Assembly: GCA_032871835.1 (NCBI GenBank)
Contig: CM065301.1
Span: 29,892,405 to 29,956,404 of the forward strand
DNA from: Dipteronia dyeriana
Taxonomy: Eukaryota > Streptophyta > Magnoliopsida > Sapindales > Sapindaceae
Length of the DNA: 64,000 bases
Direction: 5' to 3'
Shown piece after piece: positions 11,725 through 22,308 of this stretch (position 1 is its first letter; each line of letters opens with the position of its first letter). Both the position numbers and the translations under genes were made by a program. A model generated the notes under the pieces. That model searched no databases and was not told the DNA's origin. It saw only the letters and a list, made by a program, of their open reading frames with translations.

Positions 11725-14721
11725 TTACAAAGTGGAAAATTTTACAAAAATGACTTCAAGGTTGGGGTGAGGGTTTGGAACTTTTACCGATACTCGGTCA
11801 GGCACCATCTCGTATTCATGGAGAAGACTTTCATTTGAAGGCCAGGCGATTGTGTCGACAAAGTCATCCATCCACTCACTATAATCTGCTCCAGGGACCG
11901 GACCAACATCAGGTGTCGAGCCATCCACACTAGATTCCTGACTGGCATAAAAGGTCGAGAGAGAATGTTCTAATGGCATCTCCAAATGCATAAGATGGGG
12001 CTCTTTACCTCGGCTACGGCAGTAAGCTCTCCATTCTTTCATCTGAGTCTAAAGAGATTCCAGGGACCGTTCCACAAGGTTCTTGATCGACAGCTCCCAG
12101 TTGGTTCGGGCTTTATCAGTTGCCCGATTCTTGACTTTTAAAAAATTCGCCAGCTGAAACTAACCCTCACTGAAATTCCCGAAGAAGAAGGACGTCATAA
12201 GCTGTGGACCTTTTGAAACGATCAACCCCCTGGACCTCGAGTTCCAGCCTAGCCTCCTTTGATAGAGATTTGATTGTCAAAGCTTGGCGTTCCAAGTCTT
12301 CAATCTTTTTCTCATAGGACGACTTGGCCTGCTCAGCTTCCTGTTCTGCTTTGAGCATCGATTCCTAGGCAGCAGAAATTAAGTTTTGAAATGACACAGC
12401 CTTCTTCTCTGCCAAAGAAGCTCTCTCCTCGGCTCCCATTTGCTTAGCCAAGCAATGATAGAAAAATTCATGGGTAAAGCTCACCTCTCTCTGATAAGCC
12501 GCCTCGACCCGAGCAAGGCTATACTTACTCTCCTTCAGCTGAGCTTCAAGACGCCTTATCCGATCGGCTTGATGTTGTTGCGTCTGAACCGACTCAGCAA
12601 ACTCGACCACCACCTGCATGAAAGGTTTTAAGTTAAAAATCTAACAGACATTAAGATAAAACAGTTGGGATAAGAGACTTTACATAAGAGGCACTATTGA
12701 AAATATTTTCAAGACGAGTGGTCAGGGAATTGTCCCTAAAACGGCTCCAATGGTCATCCCCAATGAAGACCCGACCAGAAGACATCGCCTGTAGCATTTC
12801 CTGTGGAGTGGAATAAGGATCACCCGAGGCTCCCTCCCCAATGTCTTCAGCCACAAAAGGAAGAGAATCCCTATCGAGGTTTGAAGTTTCATCTTTTCCC
12901 ACGGACGCTTCAACTTGAACGCTTGGGGAAACTCCAGCCTCGGTATCGTCATCACTTGATTCGATAAACAATACCACCCGAGAGACTTTATGAGGATGAG
13001 TGGGAGAGTCGGCCATCTTTCTTTTCTCAGCCCGAGTACGGTGAAAGCTGAGATCAGCCGCAGGATCATCCTAATCATCAACATCAAGGAGAGATTCGAA
13101 GAAACCAGGATCAGGATTTACTTGTTCGTCTAAAGGCCTTCCAGTTTCGTTTCTATCCCCGATAACAAAATGTTCGGTAGGAACCTCATTAATCGGGGAC
13201 TTTGGAACACCAGAAACTTCGCCAAGACAATCTTCTTGCCCCCCCTTATCCTAAGGAAACCTTTGGGCATTGGAAGTTTTAGCAGGGCCACTCGGACCAC
13301 TAGATTCCCTTACGGTCGGCTGAATGACCTCCTCAGGGACATACTCAAAGATCTGCTCATCAACCTCATCAGACTCCTCATCAGATTCAGATAGAGCAAT
13401 GCCTTTCTTGCTTTGGCGGGAAGCTTCTTTTTGGCTCGCCTGAAGGATCGTTATCACCTGGCGAGCTTGAACATCGCAGACAATGTCCGAGTCATACACT
13501 AACGATATAGAACCAAGTCAGACAGTAATATAGAGGTGAAAATAGAAGCAAAAAAAAAGAACCATACTTACATCGCCTGTGATAGCCTGAAATCTTGCTA
13601 AAGAAGCCAAGCTATATCATCTTCTTCTCACTAAAAAGATAGGACTTGCTCCTCTTTTCCAGAGTATGCACTGCGGCCCGAGCAAGTCTGGTCAGCTCAG
13701 CATCAGAGAAGTTAAGTTTTTTCTTGTTCCATACGTCAGGAGAACTGAAAAAATGGGGAACCTTCAGCACCGTCTGATTCTCCCCGACCGAGAGAGTAAC
13801 CTCAAGTCCTAAGTTCCCTCCGGTAAAGAACCAACTGTTCTTCCAATGCTTGTTCAATGAAGGAAACCCCTACACAAAGCCTCTCTTTTTTGCATCAGAA
13901 GAGGTTTCAACTCTCCGATTCACTTTTGTCCCCTCAGGGACCCAACAATTTGGCGGATTGGACATGAGAAAAAAGGTTCATGTCTGACTAGATTGCCTTA
14001 GTGTATAAAACTGCCTGATTTCATCCATGGAAGGTGGTGACAGGTTCATTCGACTCCACATATGCCACATGCACATTAAAATCTTGTAGCTATTCGGGGC
14101 AAGTTGGGCTAGAGTGATCCCTACTTCGGCCAGAAACCAAGCAATGAACTGATGAAGAGGAAGAGTTATACCGCAGCAGAGCATGGACCCATAAATCGCC
14201 ACCATGCCAGGAGGAGGGTTCCATGCGGCTCTATCACCAGCAAGAGACATTGTAACCGAGTCGTTCTGGTCAAATCGAGCACGATACTTCACGATCTCAT
14301 CTACCCCGACCATATTCAGCTCGACATCAAACCCACTCGGGCGATCAATAGAAAAAAGGATACATGATGCTTTAAACTCCGCTTCAACGTCCCTCTCATC
14401 AACGATTTGTTCCCTGATTTGAACGCTACCCGAGCCATGTTTGTGGACCTCACGTTTACTCTGATGTCTTACCATCCTAAATCGAAGAGGAACCTTGTGA
14501 TCAGAAATGATAGATTCAGAACTAGAAGATTAAAAACTGGACGATTCAGAAATTAAACGAACGTCAGGGTAAAGCCCGGAAATGTCAACACCTAAAAAAT
14601 GAGGCTCATCAGGAGGGATTTCCACCAATAGTCTATGAACTCAAGAGGCTAATTGAAAATCTCCATGCTCAAGCACTTCGAAAGCTATAACGAAAAAGCG
14701 TTGTCGTGAAACAGGATCCAT
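11725..14721 (-). pseudogene. Antisense additional gene of the Tat-type element (Transposase_28-like plus coiled coil)
   Basis: A long gene runs opposite to gag-pol. The probable start codon is at 14719-14721, with further in-frame sequence down to a stop at 11725. The part at about 14190-13980 (ITLPLHQFIAWFL, AQLAPNSYKIL) resembles the 'putative gypsy type transposon' family, Pfam PF04195. Acidic serine-rich linkers follow, then heptad-rich coiled-coil sequence at about 12600-12170. Two likely introns are visible: 13499-13571 (GTAAGT..TTAG) and 12614-12683 (GTAAAG..GCAG). The first joins open frames and the second keeps phase. Stops at about 13978, 13866 and 12177 make this copy a pseudogene. 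Additional genes in this position and orientation are described for Tat elements. Their function is unknown. Confidence 0.75.
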
Positions 14722-14855
14722 CAAAACTAACCTTTAGAATGAAACGTAAAAAACCTAGAAAAGCTTCAACGGAGAATTGAGATGAATCTCTGCGCAAGAA
14801 ATCTGGGTTGAATGTTTGCTTATGCGAAAATGAACCGGAATAGTTCCTTTTCGGC

Positions 14856-14863
14856 TTAAATAG
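14856..14863 (-). promoter_or_regulatory. TATA-like box of the antisense gene
   Basis: On the - strand the sequence reads TATTTAAG, about 135 bp before the proposed start codon at 14721, which leaves room for a 5' leader of about 100 bases. It suggests a promoter separate from the LTRs. No expression evidence is available. Confidence 0.4.
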
Positions 14864-15171
14864 ATTATTCAATAACAAAGATGCAAAACCCTAGGGTCTT
14901 AAAAAGTGGGAAAAATCGAAAAGGAGGATTTGATGACGTAGGCAGCGCATCAGGAGACACACAAGTCGCTTCTCATAAATGTTACTAGGGAAATGAAGCG
15001 GTGGGAAGATGCGTGCAAAGAAAAAGAACCGACCAAGCCGTCAGAATTTCAAAACGTCGCAATCACTGAGATTTACGTGATAGCCATTAAGACACGTCAT
15101 TATTACAAGGCGCAGATTAAAGGGTCAATTAAAATATTCACGCCAAGGACAAAATCTCACTCGATAAAAAT

Positions 15172-15186
15172 ATTTTAAGGGGGTAT
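15172..15186 (+). other. Polypurine tract of the Tat-type element
   Basis: A short purine-rich run (AAGGGGG followed by TAT) lies immediately before the 3' LTR start TGTTATAGG, the expected place for priming of the second DNA strand. Confidence 0.6.
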
Positions 15187-15723
15187 TGTTATAGGTATAT
15201 TTTATCGAGTGTACACGTCACTGACAAAGTGGATAGTCCCTTAAGATTGCTAGGTAGATATCCAAATAGGCATCCAGAAAATATCACTTAAGGAATACAA
15301 ACCCGAGTAAGTACGAACATAGGTATTCAGCAAGTTAAGACCTGCTCGAGACCAAGTGACGTCATATTCTACTCGGGACAAGAACGAGAAACCCGAATAA
15401 AGAAGTCCAATACATAATTAGCATATGGGTATACCAAGATTCATGCTCAAATACGCAAAGACATCCATGTCAAGAAGAACTCTTAGAAGAATGAAGTACC
15501 AAACATGAAACAGGTTCCAAATCGGGCAACAACTTTACTTCTTTAAGAAGACTGCACATTTATAAGGAAATAAAGTCCTAAACTGACTGTATCTCCAGAG
15601 TCCCATTCGATCTTCATACAATCTCCGAAATAAGAAAGAAGTAAAAGATAACTCCAACAATCAACCAAATTGTAGCTAGATACAAAATCTTTCATTAATT
15701 GTACAACGAGGATTAGGGTTCTA
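15187..15723 (+). repeat. 3' LTR of the Tat-type element, truncated
   Basis: It matches the 5' LTR from its first base for 537 bp, with few substitutions and one 13 bp deletion, up to the shared GGATTAGGGTTCTATG. The last 300 bp of the LTR are missing and are replaced by G-rich sequence. Confidence 0.9.
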
Positions 15724-15796
15724 TGGGGAAAAGAGGAAAAGGGGAAATGGGGGACCTTGTGGAAACGGAAAAAAATGGGAGAAAATAGAAAAAAAT

Positions 15797-15834
<38 letters not shown>

Positions 15835-16147
15835 TTGGGTGGGGGTTTGCAAAATGAAAATGGGGATGAAGATGGGATGGGGGGACCTAGATATATTCTC
15901 GTTTCCCCATTGGTCATCCCTAACAATAATATCCTTGTTTAAATGAATATATTCATTATTATACATTTTTTTTGTAATACCAATAATTAGGGATGACCAT
16001 TTTCCCCCGGCACCCCAAATCCCTGCTCTCCTGGTACGGGGAAAACGGGGGCATGGGGAAACGAGGAAACGGGGAAATGGGGGACCTTGTGGAAACAGAA
16101 AAAAATGGGAGAAAATAGAGAAAATTAGGGGGGGGGGGGGGGGGGGG
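15724..16147. mobile_element. Two partial copies of a G-run-rich transposon with inverted ends
   Basis: A segment with GGAAATGGGGGACCTTGTGG occurs at about 15747 and 16074, each time followed by a long G homopolymer: 35 G at 15799-15833 and 20 G at 16128-16147. The first copy ends at 15922 with TTGGTCATCCCTA, and the second begins at 15988 with TAGGGATGACCA. The two ends are inverted complements and look like transposon termini. The left copy lacks its start and the right copy lacks its end. No protein is encoded, and the proline-rich readings on the - strand come from the homopolymer. hAT-type origin is a guess. Confidence 0.5.
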
Positions 16148-16593
16148 TTGTAATTCCTTATAAATTATTAACACACCCAGTTTAGTAAAAAAAAATCATG
16201 TTATTTTTAGAATCAAAATCTCTTGTCATGAAGGTCCAATGTACTTTTGAGAGAGAAGATGTATTACTGGAGTGTAGATGAGATTATGAGATTTTCAATT
16301 AGGAATTCTCTTATATATACAACCATCTTAAAAAAAAACATCAGTAATATCTACGGATACAGCTATCTTTTAAATATATATATATATATTGTTTATTAAT
16401 AGAGGTCATAACTAAACATAAAATAATTTGTCAGTGTCCTTTAAAAAATCTTTTTTCATTACTTAGTTATATTATAATTACGTGGCGATCAGAAAGTTTG
16501 ATACTTAAAATAAAATTAGAGTTTAATTAGGGTTTATTAAAAGTTTTTTTTTTTCTTAATAAATAGATATAGTAGAAGATAAGAGTGACCTAA
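16148..16593. other. AT-rich DNA, no gene seen
   Basis: No reading frame or RNA gene is supported here. The stretch separates the G-rich termini from the hAT relic and holds only a short AT run near 16377-16389. Confidence 0.5.
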
Positions 16594-17484
16594 CAGTGAC
16601 AAACCCAAGAATTTTAACAAGGTAGGACACTTGAATATATATATACTGAAAAATTAAAATCATAGTAAAATAAGTGTTTTTTAAAATAAAAATGAGTTTT
16701 TTTAGATAAAATAAAACAAATAGAACACTTACTCAAGGTGCATGTCAAAATTTTACATTCAAAAAGAAATAAAAAAATGTTAAAAAATAAATAATAACAA
16801 GAAAAACAACTTAAATAATGAAAAAAATTAAAAGAATAAATTACAATATAATTTTATAATAAGTTTTTTTTTTGTATTTATAATGAATTCAATTTAAATT
16901 TATACAAAAAAAATATTAATAAATATTATTAGACATTTTTAAAAAATTTGTTATTTTTCAAGTTATTGGTAAATTGTTGTTTCTAAATAAGTTAAAACTA
17001 TAAAATAAAGAAAATTACTAAGAATAAAATAAAATGAATCATAATAATAGATTGATTATTTTAATCTAATAAAATAAAATTTAAGATTTTATAGTTTATT
17101 GATTGGATGTGTAGTTAAGTAAGTCAAACTAAAACTATTAGAAATAATAATAATAGATAATTTAATATAAATAAGAAAATGAATTGTTTTGTTTTAGAAA
17201 AAATGAAAATTTGATAATAGAATCGGAAAATATGACAAAATAATTAAGACAGAAAAAAATTACAATAAAATATCGAATTAAAAAAAGCAACATTTGCTTG
17301 ATAGGGGAATTGAACCTAACACATAAGCGTAGAAAGAAGACTATCTGACCAACTATGTTAACAATAATATTTTACACATATGTTAATTAATATATATATG
17401 TATAAAGAATATACAAAATCATTTTTTAAAAAAAATTGAGGTAGGGCATGGGCCCTACCTGGGCTCTACATGGGTCCGCCCTTG
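16594..17484. mobile_element. Probable non-autonomous hAT relic
   Basis: The left end reads CAGTGACAAACCCA and the inverse of the right end reads CAAGGGCGGACCCA. These agree at 9 of 14 positions and resemble the CAGKGGCGGAYCCA termini common in plant hAT elements. The flanking 8-mers TGACCTAA and TGACTTGG agree at five positions, with only transitions between them. The interior is AT-rich and non-coding. The boundaries are tentative. Confidence 0.4.
17281..17362 (-). repeat. tRNA-related SINE-like segment
   Basis: On the - strand a segment resembling a tRNA A box (AGTTGGTCAGATAG) is followed about 35 bp later by a B-box-like GGTTCAATTCC and then a T-rich end. It does not fold as a full tRNA by eye. 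It could be a fragment of a SINE inside the hAT relic. Confidence 0.3.
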
Positions 17485-18594
17485 TGACTTGGTCTTTATT
17501 GGAAGATTTTTGTTGGAAGATTTTTGTAATCAAAATTTTTAATGAAAAATTGTCTCTTTACAATCCAATTTTTTTGTATTAAACTCTTTTACTAAAGACA
17601 ATCCACTCTAAAAATTTAATTTTTTTTTTAAAACAATCTAAAGCCAATTCAGTTTTTTCCAAAATTATCTTTTCCACAATTCGTACAAATTATCCCTTAT
17701 AAAATTCTGAAGACAATTATTTAATGAAATTAACCCAAAAATTATAAGATCAAATCATGATATTTCTCGAATTAAAACAATTAACAATTTGGGATTGTAT
17801 CTAAAACCCTAAAACACAATAATTTCAATCAACCCAATCTTTTAAAAAAAAATATCAATCATCTCATTATAATATAAAGAAATCAAATTCTCAACTTATC
17901 GAATATAAAAAGATGAATCAACCGACATCCATCTTATTCAACATCCATAAACCTCTTACAGCATTCACAATGCATACAACCCAAACACAATACTCACTGT
18001 ATGCCATATCATCATTTATGGAGCTTTTTTTTTTTTAAATGGTCTTACCATTTACTTTTTCCAAAAAACCAATACTCTTCATGAAATATATTATACTATA
18101 TATATTAATGAATAAATTATATAATATATTTTAAAAATCAACACTATCGATAATTATTTAACAAATTATAATTAATTTAAAACAAAACAATTAATTAATT
18201 AAAAATATCAAAACAGAATTACAACAATAATAAAAAAAACTAAATATAGTAATTCAACCTTTATCTTGTCAATCTCACACCCCTACTAGTGACAAGAATC
18301 GATGACGCATGAAACAAACCATGCAAGCAAGGTGAATCAGTGAATCAATGCAACCATACAAGTAAGGTGAATCAGTGAATCAACCACAATATATTATGGA
18401 CTTTAATAAAAAAATCTTAAAAGTTTGAATCGAATAGTACATAACTTATCTAACTTATTAAAAAGTCTCAATCCAATACCATCAGACTTTTTTCCTAAAA
18501 TTGTTTATTAAAACCCCAATCCAATAACACCCATCCTAATATATATTTTCCCTGTTTTTATATATAATTATTTAAATTTATAATTACATATAAT

Positions 18595-18625
<31 letters not shown>

Positions 18626-18663
18626 AAGTAAAATCATTAAAAAAAATTAATGTTTTCATTCAA
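17485..18663. other. AT-rich DNA, no gene seen
   Basis: No protein or RNA gene is supported. A GTGAATCAGTGAATCAA motif is duplicated at about 18331 and 18368. A segment with AACCCCAATCCAATAACACCC near 18511-18533 and a similar one near 18463 look like ends of a small MITE that I cannot delimit. An AT run lies at 18597-18620. Confidence 0.5.
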
Positions 18664-20215
18664 ATGATTTTAATTTCATTAAAATTAATGGTTACCAAAT
18701 CAGTAAAATTGGTTACCGAAACCATAAAAATCGTTACCAAAGCCGTGAAAGTGGTTATAAGTCAAAATTTTAAAAATCATAAAATGGTTACTGGAGCCGT
18801 ACAGATTGTTACCAAAGCAGTGAAAGTGGTTGCAAGCCAAATTTAAAAAATTGAAGAATGGTTACCGAAGTGTACAAATGGTTACCGGAGTCGTGAAGAT
18901 GGTTACCAAAATCTTGAAAATTGTTACAAGCCAAATTCTAAAAATTGAAAAATGGTTACCAGAGCCGTAAAAAAGGCTACCGGAGCCGAGAATGTGGTTA
19001 CCATAGCTGTGAAAATGGTTGCAAATCAAAATTTCAAAAACTGAAAAATGGTTACCAGAACTATACAAATGGTTGCCATAGGCGTGAAAATGGTTAAAAG
19101 TTAAAATTTTAAAATTTACAAAATGGTTACCAAAGCAGTAAAAATTGTTACCGGATCCATGAGGTGGTTACTAAAACCGTGAAAATGGTTACAAGTGAAA
19201 TTTTAAAAGTTAAAAAATGTTTGCTGAAGCCGTACAAACAGTTATCAGAGCTGTGAATGTGGTTACCATGGGCGTGAAAATTGTTATAAGTCAAAATTTC
19301 AAAATTTGAAAAATGGTTACTAAAGCCGTAAAAATGGTTACCAGAGTCATAAAAATGGTTACCAAAGGCGTAAAAATGGTTATAACCTAAATTTCAAAAA
19401 TTGAAAAATGGTTACCAAAGCCGTACAAAAGGTTACCGAGAATAGTCATGAAAATGGTTACAAGTCAAAATTTAAAAAATGGTTACCAAAGCCGTGAAGG
19501 TCATTACCAAAACCATGAAAATGGTTACAAACCAAATTTTAAAAATTGAAAAATGGTTACTAAAGCCGTGCAAATGGTTACCGGATCAGTGAAAGTGGTT
19601 ACAAAAACTGTGAAAATGGTTATAAGTTAAATTTTAAATATTGAAAAATGGTTATCAAAGCCGTACAAATGGTTACCGGAGCCGTGAAGGTTGTTACCAT
19701 AGTCGTGAAAATGGTTACAAGTCAAGATTTGAAATTTTGAAAAATAATTAGCTGTACAAATGGTTACTAAAACCGGAAAAATGGTTACCATAGGTGTTAA
19801 ATTGATTACGAGTCAAAATTTTAAATTTTGATAAATGGTTACCAAAACCGTAAAATGGTTATCGGAGTCGTGAATGTGGTTATAAAAACCGTGAAAATGG
19901 TTACAAAATAAATTTCAAAATTTGAAAAATGATTACAGAAACCGTATTAATGGTTACCGGAGTCGTGAATGTGGTTATAATAGCCGTGAAAATTGTTATA
20001 AGTCAAAATTTCAGAATTTAAAAAATGGTTACCAAAGTCGAAAACATGGTTATCGGAACCGTAATGGGGGTTACCATAGCCGTGAAAATAGTTACAAGTC
20101 AAAATTTTAAAATTTTAAAATTTTAAAAATGGTTACCAAAACTGTAAACATGGTTATCGGAACCGTGATGGTAGTTACCGTAGTCGTAAAAATTGTTACA
20201 AGCCAAATTTCAAAA
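18664..20215. repeat. Degenerate minisatellite built on GGTTACC units
   Basis: The 1.55 kb consists of about 60 copies of a 20-24 bp unit close to ATGGTTACCAAAGCCGTGAA. Units are grouped in higher-order repeats of roughly 105-130 bp, and each group ends with an A/T-rich spacer close to TCAAAATTTTAAAAATTGAA. Substitution differences between units are frequent. Short open frames on both strands (for example 18664-18846 and 19922-20110) only reflect the repeat period. No flanking transposon ends are clear. Confidence 0.9.
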
Positions 20216-20694
20216 ATTATGTGAAAAAATATTATTATTTAATTTTTAGTTTTATTTTTATTTTATAAATTTTATAATTATCAAATTTATACTTTTTTTA
20301 TTTAAAATTTAGGAGTAGCCGGCTGTTCAATTAACTTTGGTTTTTTTTAGCCACTTGGCAGCCTTACATTGGAGGATTGGAAACTATTCATCTCTGTACG
20401 TACAGTGACTTTCATTCCCCGTATAGCAGCCAGCACCTACCTTTGTGTCATCATTCATCACCATGAAAGAAGTTTGGGCGGAGCGTGGTGCACACATACA
20501 TCCCCATTGTAATTGCACGTGGCTCGGTGGCTATTGCAATAAAATAATGTTACTTCATTTGATTCATGGTGCATTGCGGTGAGATCTTTCATTCGGTCTC
20601 TCAAATAAATAAAAGATATTTTGGTACAAGGTCATTTGTCAATATGGTTGGATTCTCTCATGGGAGTCTCCACCATCACGGTTTAACGTCTATG

Positions 20695-20742
<48 letters not shown>

Positions 20743-20970
20743 TATCTCTCCTTTACCATTAATCCTAAGTGTGGGTTCCGTCTCCTCTTTTATGGGAGTA
20801 GTAGTCTGAATTGTGCTTGTAACCTTCAAAAAAAAAACATTTTGTCTAAAATTTAAGATCCAAATAATATATATCTCTAAATTTCAATCATTTTAATTAT
20901 ATTATTAGGATTCTAAATATGCAGGGACGGAACTAAAAGTATTGGAAAGGAGGGGGAGGGAGAAAGAAGG
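20216..20970. other. Intergenic DNA, no gene seen
   Basis: The segment lies between the minisatellite and the palindrome. An AT dinucleotide run occupies about 20699-20739. Less AT-rich sequence at 20330-20560 contains no convincing coding frame. The short frame spanning the AT run is not credible as a gene. Confidence 0.5.
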
Positions 20971-20995
20971 GGAGGAGAGAGGGGTAAAATACTTA

Positions 20996-21037
<42 letters not shown>

Positions 21038-21062
21038 TAAGTATTTTACCCCTCTCTCCTCC
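20971..21062. repeat. Perfect 92 bp palindrome around an AT run
   Basis: The left arm GGAGGAGAGAGGGGTAAAAT.. (20971-21000) is matched base for base by the inverse sequence at 21033-21062. The 32 bp between them are pure AT repeats and are themselves self-complementary. The whole 92 bp can therefore form a hairpin or cruciform with no loop mismatch. It lies directly outside the left end of the Mutator-like element. Confidence 0.95.
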
Positions 21063-21454
21063 AATCAAAAGGGTTTAAAAAATCAATGGCATCTTTTTGG
21101 GGGTTGTTGTGTAAATAGTACAACATTAATAAATCATGTTTAAAATGCACCATTTAAAGTTTGGAAACCAAAATACCCATGACATCACTTTCGTTGTAAA
21201 GAAAGAAAAAAAGTAAAAACAAAAAAAGTGAATCGACGGCTTCTTATTCACAACGACGATACCGGAACTTGGAAACCAGTTTATCGTTGAACAGAATATT
21301 GCAATCGATCGAGGTTAGTTGAGCATTGAATTTGTATCGTTTTGGTTGATGATTAATTGAATGAAATGTTAGATTAAGTTTTATTTGTGGATCTGAGAAT
21401 GAAAATGGGTTAGGTTAGGGTTTTGTATTTGTAAAAAAGTTGTTGAAGAAGATG

Positions 21455-22240
21455 AAATCGAGCTTCGAGCATTTGTATAAAAGCTCGATCCAAATTTTTA
21501 TAAAAGCGTCGAGCTTTTATATAAAAGCTCGAAGCTTTTTCACAAAAGCTCGATCCAAGCTTTTTCACAAAAGCTCGATCCAAGCTTTTATAACAGCGTC
21601 GAGCTTTGTATATAAAAGCTCGGATCGAGTTTTTGTATAAAAGCTTCGAGCTTTTGTATAAAAGCTCGATCCGAACTTTTATAAAAGCGTCGAGCTTTTA
21701 CAAAATCTCGATCCGTAAAAGCTCGATCCGAGCTTTTGTACAAAATCTCTAATTTTTATACAAAAGCTCGGAGCGAGGTTTTATAAAAGCTCGGAGTGAG
21801 GTTTTATAAAAGCTCGGAGCGAGGTTTTAGAAAAGTTCACGCTCCGAGCATTTGGATAAAAGCTCGACACTTTAATATAACCTCGATCCGAGCTTTTGTA
21901 CAAAATCTCAAAGTTTTTGTATAAAATGTCGAAGCTTTTATACAAAAGCATAGAGTTTTATACAAAAGCTTAGAGATTTATACAAAAGCTCGCAGCTTGT
22001 ATACAAAAGCTCCAAGCTTTTACACAAAAGCTCGATCCGAGCTTTTACACAAAAGCTCGATCCGAGCTTTTACACAAAAGCTCGATCCGAGCTTTTACAC
22101 AAAAGCTCGATCCGAGCTTTTACACAAAAGCTCGGAGCTTGATGATAAAAGCTCGGTTCGAGTTTTTATAAAAGCTCTGTCCGAGTTTTTATAAAAGCTC
22201 TGTCCGAGCTTTTATCTTCAAGCTCTGAGCTTTTGTTAAG
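21455..22240. repeat. Left subterminal satellite array of the Mutator-like element
   Basis: About 30 copies of a 24-30 bp unit close to AAAGCTCGATCCGAGCTTT plus a variable spacer (TATA or ACAC). The unit is self-complementary over 8-9 bp on each side of ATC. At 22020-22130 five copies are identical with a 25 bp period, which points to recent local amplification. Confidence 0.9.
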
Positions 22241-22308
22241 GTTAGAGCTTGTTATTTATGAGGATTTCACAAGGCCAAAAAATTAATTATGTTGTTGTTT
22301 AATTTCAG

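Larger units (their letters stand above)
4233..15723 (+). mobile_element. Ty3/gypsy LTR retrotransposon, Tat-type, decayed
   Basis: The element has a 5' LTR (4233-5072), a primer-binding site just inside it, gag, protease, reverse transcriptase, two RNase H modules and integrase in gypsy order on the + strand. A 4 kb 3' region carries an antisense gene, and a polypurine tract precedes a 3' LTR that begins at 15187. The 3' LTR is cut at 15723, where unrelated G-rich sequence begins, so the right end and its target duplication are lost. A second RNase H module and an extra gene between integrase and the 3' LTR are known traits of the Tat lineage. Stops and frameshifts in every domain make autonomous activity very unlikely. 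Confidence 0.9.

Noticed and set aside
15543..16174. Proline-rich reading frames on the - strand
   Set aside because: They are translations of the long G homopolymers and contain no other protein feature.
18664..20110. Small frames in the GGTTACC array as a repetitive protein gene
   Set aside because: Open frames occur on both strands and change frame between units, which fits a non-coding minisatellite.
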